DNA of 36,260 nt from an uncultured Clostridia bacterium (GCA_934149155.1 CAKPDZ010000006.1:1-36260), one strand, 5' to 3'. Counted from the first letter of the stretch, positions 1 to 7,548 are shown. A program made the numbers and translations. The notes: generated by a model not told the origin, from the letters alone.

Positions 1-720
1 ATAGATATAGAACAAATTGACAAAAATCAATACAATACATTTTCATTTGTTAATATTAGTGATACAACTGTTATAAATGATTATATAACAATTTTTAAAA
101 ATAGTTTATTAAATTTAAATGAAGAATCATATAAATTATTAAATGAAGATTATAAAAACACAAAGTTTAATAATTTTGATGAATATAAAAAATATGTAAA
201 TAAGCATTTAAAAGATTTATTATCAATTAATATTGAAAAATATCAAAAAAATGAAAGTGACAATGGAATAGAATATATATGTTTAGATAATAATGGAAAT
301 TATATTATACTAAATGAAACTTCAATTATGAAATTTAATATTATGCTAGATACATATACAATAGTATTACCAGAGTTTGCAGAAAAATATGATAAATTAG
401 ATAATAATAAAAAGGTTGCAATGAATATTGAAAAAGTAGTTCAAGCATTGAATATGAAAGATTGCGATTATATATATGAGAATTTAGATGAAACATTTAA
501 GAAAAATAATTATCCAACAATACAGGATTTTGAAAAGTATATTACAGAGAATTATCCTTCAAAATATGAATTAGAATATTCAACTTATAGTGAAGAAAAT
601 GATATATATACACAAAATATAATTTTAAATGATACAAAATCAGAGGATTCAAAAAATCTTACAATAATAATGAAATTAAAAGATAATTACGAATATGTAA
701 TGTCATTTAGTGCAGAGTAA
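1..720 (+). CDS. Unknown protein with two similar domains (5' end missing)
   Basis: The reading frame is open from base 1, so the gene starts outside the window; 239 residues are visible. I do not recognise the product. The visible part seems to hold two copies of one fold: an early stretch containing YKLLNEDYKN...FDEYKKYV aligns by eye with YIYENLDETFKK...IQDFEKYI near residues 155-180. Each is followed by a beta-rich segment. The helix-then-strands pattern is like NTF2-like domains of secreted or conjugation-associated proteins (TcpC/VirB8 type), but that is inference. The pilin-like genes about 500 bp downstream make a role in the same surface apparatus possible. No membrane segment is visible; one could lie in the missing N-terminus. 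A strong terminator follows the stop. Confidence 0.75.
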   Translation: MDIEQIDKNQYNTFSFVNISDTTVINDYITIFKNSLLNLNEESYKLLNEDYKNTKFNNFDEYKKYVNKHLKDLLSINIEKYQKNESDNGIEYICLDNNGNYIILNETSIMKFNIMLDTYTIVLPEFAEKYDKLDNNKKVAMNIEKVVQALNMKDCDYIYENLDETFKKNNYPTIQDFEKYITENYPSKYELEYSTYSEENDIYTQNIILNDTKSEDSKNLTIIMKLKDNYEYVMSFSAE

Positions 721-723
721 AAT

Positions 724-757
724 AAAAAGTCATATAGATTTCTATATGGCTTTTTAT
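724..757 (+). terminator. Intrinsic terminator after the first gene
   Basis: A 14-bp stem (arms 724-737 and 742-755, one G-T pair) with a 4-base loop runs into TTTTTATTTT. Confidence 0.85.
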
Positions 758-767
758 TTTACATAAT

Positions 768-796
768 TTGACTTTGGGTGAGAAATTTGGTACAAT
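768..796 (+). promoter_or_regulatory. SigA-type promoter for the small membrane protein
   Basis: TTGACT, 17-bp spacer, TACAAT. It lies between a terminator and the next start, so it should begin a single-gene transcript. Confidence 0.8.
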
Positions 797-856
797 ATAG
801 ATAAATAAAAATTGAAAGGAGTCTTCTAGAATAGTATAGAAGATAAGGTGAAGAAA

Positions 857-1048
857 ATGGGGCTGATTTTTAAATTATTCAACATTTTGTTGATTTTGTT
901 TGGCCTAATGGCTTTTATAGGAGGCATTTTTGGAATCAAAGAGGAGTTCCAAAAACGGAAATTTGGAAAGAATTTTTGGGAAAGTATCGCCATGCTGTTA
1001 ATTGGAATTTATACAGTATTATGGTTGATAACACATCTTTTATATTAG
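857..1048 (+). CDS. Small two-helix membrane protein, atypical base composition
   Basis: This 63-residue protein has two predicted membrane helices, roughly residues 4-26 and 42-62, joined by a charged loop (KEEFQKRKFGK). I do not recognise the family. I chose ATG 857 because AAGGTG sits 6 bases upstream; GTG 848 is an alternative that adds three residues. The gene is less AT-rich than its neighbours, with codons rare elsewhere here (CTG, GCC, GGC, CGG), which suggests recent transfer. It has its own promoter and terminator. It holds the only in-frame CGG in the window that is not at a frameshift: the Arg in QKRK. Skipping a base there would hit a stop soon and lose the second helix, so this CGG appears to be read in frame. 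Confidence 0.7.
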   Translation: MGLIFKLFNILLILFGLMAFIGGIFGIKEEFQKRKFGKNFWESIAMLLIGIYTVLWLITHLLY

Positions 1049-1055
1049 TCATAAA

Positions 1056-1092
1056 AGGGCAATAATGATTTAAATATCATTATTGCTCTTTT
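1056..1092 (+). terminator. Intrinsic terminator
   Basis: AGGGCAATAATGAT pairs with ATCATTATTGCTCT (one G-T pair) around a short AT loop, then TTTTT. Confidence 0.9.
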
Positions 1093-1137
1093 TATGAAAA
1101 AATTAAAATTGTTATTGTTGAATAATAATTGTTTAAC

Positions 1138-1166
1138 TTGATAAACATAGTAAAATGTGGTAAAAT
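1138..1166 (+). promoter_or_regulatory. SigA-type promoter of the pilin-like operon
   Basis: TTGATA, 17 bp, TAAAAT, with TGG just before the -10 (extended -10). It lies about 65 bp upstream of the first pilin-like gene. Confidence 0.8.
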
Positions 1167-1230
1167 AAAAATAGAAAATGTAAAGATATGAAATTTTTCG
1201 AAATAAGATTTTTTAAAGGAGATGAGAGAT

Positions 1231-2268
1231 GTGAAAAAAGTAATGAAATTTTGTGTAGTTGTACTATTTTTTATAATATGTTTAAATACTAAGAGTGTTT
1301 TTGGAAAAACAGATGGGTTATCAGATAAAGAAGTAAAGGCATTAGAACCAGGAGATAAATTAGAAGTTACTAAAGAGTCTAAAATATATACTTACGGACC
1401 TCGTTTGAACAATCCAGAAATTATTGATATACATGAAATGGAAGAATATGAAACTAAGGGACTAACTATTCCAGAAGGAACAATATTATCAGCAATGAAG
1501 GTAGATGCATATTCAAAAAAATGTTATAAACGTCAAAATGCATACTATATTAGTGTAAATTGGAATAAAGTTAGTTGCTTTATACATGCTAGCAATTTGA
1601 CAAAGGTAGAAATAAAAGATGAAGAAAAACAAAAGGTGGAAGATTTTTTAAATAAAACAAATGTAAAAAAAGTGAAAGAAGGAAAAGCAAAAGAATTAGA
1701 AGATAAAGAATTAATAACTATAGCACAAGAGGCAAGAGAGTTAATGTTAAAGACTGCAGATGATGATTTAAGGCAAATAGAACATAAAGCTCTGGCAGAG
1801 CTAAACAAAAGGGGGTATACCCAAAAGAATAATGATGACGGTAGTACTGAAATTATTAATTCTAATGGTGAAAATGTAGGTTCTTTAAAAGGTGGAGATA
1901 CGCAAAAAGCAACATTTAGTGCATATACAATTTATAATAGACCAGAGAAAACAGGTCCTACAGATGCTGGATCAAGTTTAGATGATGTAATTGATGACGC
2001 AAGTGATTTTATTGATAAAGGAGATGTAACATATACAAAAGATAATCTAAGTACAGTATCTAATACAATTTATAATATCTTATTAACTGTTGGAATAATT
2101 ATAGCAGTATTAATGGGAGCAATATTAGGAATAAAATTAATGATTTCTGGAATTGATGAGAAAGCCGAAGTTAAGAAATTATTAATTCCATATGTTGTAG
2201 GATGTATAATAATATTTGGTGGATTTGGAATATGGAAACTTGTAGTAACAATATTGCAAAGTGTATAA
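1231..2268 (+). CDS. Secreted protein with C-terminal VirB2/TrbC-pilin-like domain
   Basis: This protein has about 345 residues. I prefer GTG 1231, 9 bases after AAAGGAG; ATG 1222 directly abuts that site. A signal peptide (VKKVMKFCVVVLFFIICL..., about 25 residues) is followed by an extracellular part of about 240 residues that I do not recognise. The extracellular part includes a charged helical stretch near residues 140-190. The last ~75 residues form two membrane helices split by the loop DEKAEVKKLLIPY. That layout (TM, short loop with a KK.LIPY pattern, TM) is typical of VirB2/TrbC-like pilin subunits of Gram-positive type IV secretion systems. The next gene carries the same C-terminal module. 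The long N-terminal extension is unusual for a pilin. Function beyond surface display or secretion is inference. Confidence 0.75.
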   Translation: MKKVMKFCVVVLFFIICLNTKSVFGKTDGLSDKEVKALEPGDKLEVTKESKIYTYGPRLNNPEIIDIHEMEEYETKGLTIPEGTILSAMKVDAYSKKCYKRQNAYYISVNWNKVSCFIHASNLTKVEIKDEEKQKVEDFLNKTNVKKVKEGKAKELEDKELITIAQEARELMLKTADDDLRQIEHKALAELNKRGYTQKNNDDGSTEIINSNGENVGSLKGGDTQKATFSAYTIYNRPEKTGPTDAGSSLDDVIDDASDFIDKGDVTYTKDNLSTVSNTIYNILLTVGIIIAVLMGAILGIKLMISGIDEKAEVKKLLIPYVVGCIIIFGGFGIWKLVVTILQSV

Positions 2269-2285
2269 CAAAAGGAGAAAAGAAC

Positions 2286-2676
2286 ATGAAAAATGTAAAA
2301 ATTTTAAAAGTAATTATAAGTATGATAATATTTTTGGGAATATTATTTAGTTGTAACTTATTATATGATAATGTAGTGTATGCTGGTAATGGCAAAGATG
2401 CATTAGGAAGTCTTGATTCATATAATGGTCGGGAATGCTGGAGGATCAGACAAATTAAAAGCTAAAGCTGAAATTATATTAGGAGTAATACAAGTAGTTG
2501 GTGTAGTAGTTTCTGTAATAATGCTAATGGCAATAGGAATAAAATATATGTTAGGAAGTGTAGAAGAAAAATCTGAGTATAAAAAGACATTAATTCCATA
2601 TTTAATAGGAGCCGTTTTAGTGTTTTCTGGAACAACGATTCCAAATATTATATATTTAATAGCAAGAAGTATTTAA
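2286..2676 (+). CDS. VirB2/TrbC-pilin-like protein, needs +1 frameshift at CGG 2430
   Basis: Starting at ATG 2286 (AAAGGAG 9 bases upstream, 17 bp after the previous stop), the first frame encodes a signal peptide. It continues through SLDSYNG, then reads CGG at 2430-2432 and soon stops at 2465. The frame one base later continues with GNAGGSDKLKAKAEIILG and two membrane helices separated by EEKSEYKKTLIPYLIG, ending at 2676. Skipping only base C2430 gives a continuous ~129-residue pilin-like protein, the usual size for VirB2-type subunits with a leader. The helix-loop-helix closely matches the end of the preceding gene. The break could be a real mutation, an assembly error or +1 recoding; the glycosyltransferase at 21144-22269 breaks at the same codon in the same way. 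A terminator follows. Confidence 0.7.
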
Positions 2677-2701
2677 AAATTTTATAAGAATATGTTAAAA
2701 G

Positions 2702-2741
2702 TTGAAGTGGAAATTTGGGTAGTTTTCTACTTCAATTTTTT
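2702..2741 (+). terminator. Intrinsic terminator of the pilin-like operon
   Basis: TTGAAGTGGAAA pairs with TTTCTACTTCAA (one G-T pair) and is followed by TTTTTTT. Confidence 0.85.
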
Positions 2742-2835
2742 TGGTAATAAAACATAGTATTGTAAATTTTACTTATTACATAGTTCTAAAAAATATATAT
2801 CAATAATATTATATGAATAGACAAGGAGGGAAAAG

Positions 2836-3366
2836 ATGAAAAGGAAAAAAATAATAGCGATAATAACATTAATTTTAATAATATTATTTAGTATTTTTAT
2901 ATACAAAAATATAAAAATAGAAAAAGAAGATGAATATCAAAATTATACACCACAGGAAGAAATTTCAGAAGAACAAACAAGACAAACAAAAATAACACTA
3001 TATTTTGCAAACAGTGAAACAGGAGAATTAGAATCAGAAATTAAGTTAATTGATGCAAATTTGTTAATAAATAATCCTGAAAAAGAAATAATGAATTTGC
3101 TAATAAAAGGTCCACAAAGTAGTAATTTAAAAAAATTAATTCCTGAAGGAACGATATTAAATGATATAAAAATAGTAAATTCGTGTGCAGAAATAAATTT
3201 ATCAAATGAGTTTTTAGAATTTGGAGATGAGAAAAATAAATATAATATAATTAATAGTATAGTAAATACATTAACTAATTTAAAAGAAATTAATTCAGTT
3301 AAATTTTTAATTAATGGTGAAACAAATGATAAATTACAAGACATATATGTTAAAAATAAAGCTTAA
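2836..3366 (+). CDS. GerM-domain membrane-anchored spore protein
   Basis: This 176-residue protein has an N-terminal membrane anchor (about residues 4-24) and a short charged linker. A GerM domain (about residues 52-170) follows. Recognisable GerM elements are LYFANSETGEL, the segment EKEIMNLLIKGP, IPEGTILNDIKI, an acidic strand with INLSNEF, and the final NSVKFLINGE. GerM domains occur in spore germination and sporulation proteins such as GerM of Bacillus subtilis, which acts in the intermembrane space at engulfment. There is no lipobox cysteine, so it is probably a membrane-anchored variant. AAGGAGGG lies 5 bases before the ATG. It is monocistronic, with terminators on both sides. Confidence in the domain is good; the precise role is not shown. 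Confidence 0.8.
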   Translation: MKRKKIIAIITLILIILFSIFIYKNIKIEKEDEYQNYTPQEEISEEQTRQTKITLYFANSETGELESEIKLIDANLLINNPEKEIMNLLIKGPQSSNLKKLIPEGTILNDIKIVNSCAEINLSNEFLEFGDEKNKYNIINSIVNTLTNLKEINSVKFLINGETNDKLQDIYVKNKA

Positions 3367-3375
3367 GTATATATA

Positions 3376-3414
3376 AAGAGTATATCTAGTATTTTTTTAG
3401 ATATATTCTTTTTT
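3376..3414 (+). terminator. Intrinsic terminator after the GerM-domain gene
   Basis: GAGTATATCT pairs with AGATATATTC and runs into CTTTTTT. Confidence 0.75.
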
Positions 3415-3656
3415 GTGTATAAGATAAATATTGAAATTATTTAAATTCCAAGCAAATTCAATTGTTGTATATTATAATTTATAAATAGATATATTTATAA
3501 TATTTTCTATTTTGGACTTTATTTAAACAGTATTTAAATAAAAATATTAAAAAATAATAAAATATAAAAATAAATAATAAAAAAAATAAATAATAATAAA
3601 AAATAAATAATAATAAAAAAATAAATAATAATAAAAAATAAATAATAATAAAAATA

Positions 3657-4030
3657 AATAATTAATTAAAAATTAAGATATAAAAATTAAAATGTTAATA
3701 AAAAATATTATTAAAATATAATAATAAAAAGAGAATCATGTAAATTTATTATTTGTAATAAATAAAACTTTACAGTAAAGGATAGATATAAAAAATAAAC
3801 AAAAAGTTTTAATTTTAATTTCTTAATTAAATGCACTTCCAATATTTTCCTTTGTACTAAAAAACTAATGTACTGAAAGCTAAGATGTATAAAGGTTGTA
3901 AGTAAATAAAAAAAGACTAAGTTTTAATTTATAAAGAAAATATGAAAATTATATGTATAGCGAACAACAAATTATGTTAAAATATAAAAATTTAAGAATA
4001 TCATATAAATGTTACTATTTATTGAAAAAA
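3657..4030 (+). repeat. Direct repeat copy A (~374 bp)
   Basis: It aligns to copy B with an offset of 612 bp. The first ~150 bp are identical and the rest has about 22 differences by my count. It contains CCTTTGTA (3849-3856) and TATAAAGG (3888-3895), which can pair, flanking a tandem pair of ACTNAAARNCTAA-like units. Confidence 0.85.
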
Positions 4031-4268
4031 GACTAAAATTAAATAATAAAGGAAATAATATAAAAATAAAATATATAATATAAAAAAATAAATAATAATA
4101 AAAAAATAATAATAATAAAATAAATAATAATAAAAATAAATAATAATAAAAAAATAAATAATAATAAAAAATAAATAATAATAAAAAAATAATAATAAAA
4201 AAATAATAATAATAAAATAAATAATAATAAAAATAAATAATAATAAAAAATAAATAATAATAAAAATA

Positions 4269-4641
4269 AATAATTAATTAAAAATTAAGATATAAAAATT
4301 AAAATGTTAATAAAAAATATTATTAAAATATAATAATAAAAAGAGAATCATGTAAATTTATTATTTGTAATAAATAAAACTTTACAGTAAAGGATAGATA
4401 TAAAAAATAAACAAAAAGTTTTAATTTTTATTTTTTTATTAAATGTACTTCCAGTATTTTCCTTTATACTGAAAAGCTAATATACTGAAAGCTAAGAGGC
4501 ATAAAGGTTGTAAACAAATAAAAAAAGACAATGCTTTAATTTATAGAAAAATATAAAAATTATATATATAGCAAATAACAAATTATGTTAAAATATAAAA
4601 ATTTAAGAATATCATATAAATATTACTATTTATTGAAAAAA
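4269..4641 (+). repeat. Direct repeat copy B (~373 bp)
   Basis: Second copy of the sequence at 3657-4030. The internal inverted repeat is kept as CCTTTAT with ATAAAGG, and the inner units read TATACTGAAAAGCTAA then TATACTGAAAGCTAAG. No ORF is present. Confidence 0.85.
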
Positions 4642-4774
4642 TATTAAGATAAAAAAATAGAAAATAAGAATACTAAAATTAAATAATAATAAATAGAATA
4701 ATATAAAAATAAAATAGGTAATAATAAAAAAATAAATAATAAAAAAATAAATAATAATAAATATAAATAAAATA

Positions 4775-4810
4775 AATTATTAAAATAATTATTTAATTAT
4801 TTTAATAATT
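4775..4810 (-). terminator. Perfect 17-bp AT hairpin, possible terminator for the minus-strand ORF
   Basis: Arms 4775-4791 and 4794-4810 are perfectly complementary around a 2-base loop. On the minus strand T-rich sequence follows, and the stop codon of the 4797-5009 ORF lies inside the hairpin. Confidence 0.5.
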
Positions 4811-5009
4811 TAATTAATTTATAATATTTTAAAGAGTTAGTAAAATTATTTAAAAAACATTCTACATCATTAAGAGAAGTACAAGTGTTTTTTTTCAAAG
4901 TTTTAAAATTAAATTTCTTTTTTGGAGGATTTTTTTTTGGTTTTGGAGGAGGTGATGAAGGTACAGAAGGATGAGGAGGAGTTCTAGTCATATAATAATT
5001 ATTGTACAT
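4797..5009 (-). CDS. Small proline-rich hypothetical protein
   Basis: A 70-residue ORF. The N-terminal third is rich in Tyr, Pro and Ser (TRTPPHPSVPSSPPPKPKKN), then a Lys-rich segment and a possibly helical tail ending SLKYYKLIKLLK. I do not recognise it. Evidence that it is real: a GAAGTGA ribosome site just upstream of ATG 5009; clearly higher GC in the proline segment than in the surrounding desert; a hairpin at its 3' end. Evidence against: short length, simple composition and no known homologue I can name. A short Pro/Tyr-rich protein would fit a spore-coat or surface peptide, but that is a guess. Confidence 0.45.
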   Translation of the reverse strand: MYNNYYMTRTPPHPSVPSSPPPKPKKNPPKKKFNFKTLKKNTCTSLNDVECFLNNFTNSLKYYKLIKLLK

Positions 5010-5134
5010 AAAATCACTTCTTTTTTATTTATTTTATATATTATATGATAAAATAATATATAAAGTTATAATAATAAACATTTAAAAATAATAAAAAATA
5101 TGATAAAATATATAAAAAAAGTGAGGGAAAATAA

Positions 5135-5956
5135 ATGAACGGAAAATTATATATAGTAGCTACACCAATAGGTAATTTAGAAGATATAACATTAAGAGCA
5201 TTAAATATATTAAAAAATGTAGATTTAATTGCTGCAGAAGATACAAGACAAACTCTTAAATTATTAAATCATTTTGAAATATCAAAACCATTAATAAGTT
5301 ATCATAGGCATAATGAAGATGTTAAAAGCAATATATTAATTGAAAAAATGAAAAATGGTGAAAATATTGCATTAGTATCAGATGCAGGAACTCCTGGTAT
5401 TTGTGATCCAGGAGAAGAGGTAATCAAAAAAGCAATAGAAGAAGAAATCAATGTAATACCAATACCAGGTGCTTGTGCATTTGTAAATGCACTGATTACA
5501 TCTGGTTTGGATACAAAGGAATTTATCTTTTTGGGATTTTTACCATTAAATAAAAAACTAAGAAAAGAAAAAATAGAAGAAATAAGAAAATCAGAAAAAA
5601 CAATTATAATATATGAAGCACCACATAAAATGAAAAATACATTAATAGATTTAAAAGAAATATTAAAAAATAGAAAAATTGTTTTAGCAAGAGAATTGAC
5701 TAAAATACACGAAGAATTTATAAGAAAAGATATAGACGAATTATTAGAAAATATAGATGGTTTAAAAGGTGAAATGATATTAATAATAGAAGGAACTACA
5801 CAGAAAGATGAAAATGAGACTCAATTAAATTTATTATCATTAGAGGAGCATTATAAATATTATCAAAATCAAGGATTTAATAAAAAAGATATAATTAAAA
5901 AAATTGCTAAAGATAGAAATGTAAATAAAAATGAAATATATATGAAATTTATTTAA
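5135..5956 (+). CDS. rsmI: 16S rRNA 2'-O-ribose methyltransferase RsmI
   Basis: RsmI methylates the ribose of 16S rRNA C1402 in the decoding centre, using S-adenosylmethionine. The 273-residue length is typical. Family motifs are the N-terminal LYIVATPIGNLEDITLRAL, the AAEDTRQTLKLL segment, SYHRHNE, and the glycine-rich VSDAGTPGICDPGEE. PIPGACAFVNALITSGL and APHKMKNTL then follow, all in order. The C-terminal ~50 residues form the small helical tail found in Firmicutes RsmI. It is followed by a convergent abrB gene with a shared terminator, the same rsmI/abrB arrangement as in Bacillus subtilis. The ATG has only a weak GAGGG ribosome site. Confidence 0.95.
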   Translation: MNGKLYIVATPIGNLEDITLRALNILKNVDLIAAEDTRQTLKLLNHFEISKPLISYHRHNEDVKSNILIEKMKNGENIALVSDAGTPGICDPGEEVIKKAIEEEINVIPIPGACAFVNALITSGLDTKEFIFLGFLPLNKKLRKEKIEEIRKSEKTIIIYEAPHKMKNTLIDLKEILKNRKIVLARELTKIHEEFIRKDIDELLENIDGLKGEMILIIEGTTQKDENETQLNLLSLEEHYKYYQNQGFNKKDIIKKIAKDRNVNKNEIYMKFI

Positions 5957-5962
5957 ATAAAA

Positions 5963-5998
5963 ATAGAGAGAAAATATATGATTATTTTCTCTCTATAA
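5963..5998. terminator. Shared terminator between rsmI and abrB
   Basis: ATAGAGAGAAAATA (5963-5976) pairs perfectly with TATTTTCTCTCTAT (5983-5996). The T-run is best on the minus strand, so it mainly serves abrB, but it may act both ways. Confidence 0.85.
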
Positions 5999-6006
5999 AA
6001 AATGTT

Positions 6007-6264
6007 TTATTCATCTGTATTATCTATACTAGAAAGTTTTTGTGCACATTTAGAACAAACTAATTTATCTTTATATGCAATTAAATTTTTAGAATTACCA
6101 CAAAAGATGCAGTTTGGTTCATATTTTTTTAATACAATAGAAGATCCATCAACATAAATTTCAATGGGATCTTTTTCTGCTATATCAAATTTATTTCTAA
6201 TTTCGATTGGTATAACAACTCTACCTAATTCATCGACTTTTCTAACTATTCCTGTAGATTTCAT
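6007..6264 (-). CDS. abrB: AbrB-family transition-state regulator with C-terminal Cys4 motif
   Basis: An 85-residue DNA-binding protein. Residues 1-47 are the swapped-hairpin AbrB/SpoVT domain (STGIVRKVDELGRVVIPIEIR, then EIYVDGSSIVLKKY). The C-terminal part carries CIFCG and later CSKC, a CxxC-CxxC pair that probably binds zinc; this tail is common in clostridial AbrB proteins. AbrB represses post-exponential and sporulation genes during growth. AAGGAGG lies 7 bases upstream of the ATG. Its promoter contains a 10-bp palindrome between -35 and -10, a likely site for auto- or cross-regulation. It is divergent from spmA, which it might also control (inference). Confidence 0.9.
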   Translation of the reverse strand: MKSTGIVRKVDELGRVVIPIEIRNKFDIAEKDPIEIYVDGSSIVLKKYEPNCIFCGNSKNLIAYKDKLVCSKCAQKLSSIDNTDE

Positions 6265-6301
6265 AACTTGTCCTCCTTAAACTATTTAAATCAATTCATC
6301 T

Positions 6302-6332
6302 ATATGATATCACAGATATCATATTTGGTCAA
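6302..6332 (-). promoter_or_regulatory. abrB promoter with palindromic operator in the spacer
   Basis: On the minus strand: TTGACC (6332-6327), 17 bp, TATCAT (6309-6304). The palindrome ATATGATATC-ACA-GATATCATAT (6302-6324) fills the spacer and overlaps the -10. Confidence 0.8.
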
Positions 6333-6412
6333 TCAAAAATTTCAAATTATTGTAAATTGGATTGTTATAATTTAGTAAATTGAAAAATATAAATATAAAA
6401 AAGGGGAAAATA

Positions 6413-7003
6413 ATGTTAAATATATTATGGCCAATTTTTATAATAATATCTATAATTTATGCAATATGTTCTGGGAATTTACAAAATTTAAATAATTCAA
6501 TTTTTGAATCTATAGAAAGTGTTGTAGATTTAACATTAACTTTAATAGGAACAACTTGCCTCTGGACAGGAATAATGGAATTAGCTTCTAATACTAATGT
6601 TCAAAAATATTTATCCAAATTTTTAACTCCTATTATAAAAAAGATTTTTAATAAAATAGATATTAAAAGTAAAGCATATAACATTATTATAATGAATGTT
6701 ATTGCCAATATTTTAGGATTAGGTAATGCTGCAACTCCATTAGGATTAAAAGCTATGAATGAATTACAAAAAGAAAATTATAATAAAGATATATTAAGTG
6801 ATAATATGATGATACTCATATTACTAAATACTGCATCTTTACAGATTATTCCAACAACAGTTATTGCTATAAGAAGTTCACTTGGCTCTGAGAATCCATC
6901 AAATATAATATTTCCTGTTTGGATATCAACTGTAAGTGCTGCTGTAGTAGGTGTTATTGTTGTAAAAATTATTATAAAGTTTACAGCAAATAAAAAATAT
7001 TAA
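6413..7003 (+). CDS. spmA: Spore maturation protein A
   Basis: This 196-residue integral membrane protein has gate-type helices. Family stretches include GTTCLWTGIMELA, NILGLGNAATPLGLKAM and the later LNTASLQIIPTTVIAIRSSLGS. SpmA and SpmB work together in dehydration of the spore core in sporulating Firmicutes. ATG 6413 follows AAGGGG by a normal distance; an upstream in-frame TTG at 6380 lacks a ribosome site. spmB follows after 14 bp, so the two are one operon. A weak TATAAT at 6366-6371 may be the -10, but I see no good -35 and a sporulation sigma factor may be used instead. Confidence 0.92.
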   Translation: MLNILWPIFIIISIIYAICSGNLQNLNNSIFESIESVVDLTLTLIGTTCLWTGIMELASNTNVQKYLSKFLTPIIKKIFNKIDIKSKAYNIIIMNVIANILGLGNAATPLGLKAMNELQKENYNKDILSDNMMILILLNTASLQIIPTTVIAIRSSLGSENPSNIIFPVWISTVSAAVVGVIVVKIIIKFTANKKY

Positions 7004-7017
7004 TTAGAAGGTTGTAT

Positions 7018-7548
7018 ATGGAAATTATTAATTATATTTCATTATTAGCAATTCCTATGGTAATATTAATTATTGTTAGTGAATCTTTAAGAGAAAAAAA
7101 GCCAGTTTTTGATATTTTTTTGAAGGGGGCTTTTGAAGGTATAGAAATTAGTTTGAAAATTTTTCCAACATTAATAGGATTATTTATTGCTATAGGAATG
7201 CTTAGAAGTTCTGGAGTATTAGATTTTATTATTAAATTAATTACACCAATATTATCGTTTTTGAAATTTCCAAGGGAAGTTGTGCCTCTTGCTATTTTAA
7301 GACCTATTTCTGGTAGTGCATCTATTGCAGTAGCTACAGATATTATGAGAAATAGTGGTGTAGATTCATTTGAAGGGCTTTTAGCTTCTATTATAATGGG
7401 ATCAACAGAAACTACTTTATATACGATTGCAGTATATACAAGTTCAATAAAAATAAAAAATACAAGGGGGGTTTTAATTGCTGCTTTGGCTGCTGATTTG
7501 ACTGGAATAATAGTATCTTTAATAATTTGTAGATGGATGTTTTTATAA
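7018..7548 (+). CDS. spmB: Spore maturation protein B
   Basis: A 176-residue membrane protein of the same nucleoside-transporter-gate type as SpmA. Diagnostic segments are FLKGAFEGIEISLKIFPTLI, ILRPISGSASIAVATDI and IIMGSTETTLYTIAVYTSS. I chose ATG 7018, which follows AGAAGG by 6 bases, over the upstream TTG 7012. It is co-transcribed with spmA and acts in spore-core dehydration and heat resistance. No clear terminator follows; a weak TCGA-loop-TCGA followed by T's lies at about 7555-7585. Confidence 0.92.
   Translation: MEIINYISLLAIPMVILIIVSESLREKKPVFDIFLKGAFEGIEISLKIFPTLIGLFIAIGMLRSSGVLDFIIKLITPILSFLKFPREVVPLAILRPISGSASIAVATDIMRNSGVDSFEGLLASIIMGSTETTLYTIAVYTSSIKIKNTRGVLIAALAADLTGIIVSLIICRWMFL

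Larger units (their letters stand above)
3420..4796. repeat. AT-only desert with microsatellites and a duplicated sequence
   Basis: About 1.4 kb has no credible ORF on either strand. Blocks of (AAATAATAATAAAAA)-like microsatellite cover roughly 3540-3660, 4080-4270 and 4715-4770. Between them lie two direct copies of a non-microsatellite sequence (3657-4030 and 4269-4641, annotated separately). I see no tRNA, DnaA boxes, CRISPR-type spacers or transposase remnants. Confidence 0.8.

Noticed and set aside
951..965. Third CGG frameshift in the 857-1048 gene
   Set aside because: A +1 shift there would end the protein early and remove a plausible second membrane helix; the unshifted frame is better.
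3540..4270. CRISPR-like regular repeats
   Set aside because: The periodic AAATAATAATAAAAA tracts are microsatellites with no unique spacers, no fixed repeat length and no cas genes.
3420..5130. Replication origin or terminus in the AT desert
   Set aside because: There are no DnaA boxes (TTATCCACA-like), no dnaA or dnaN nearby and no dif-like site that I can see.
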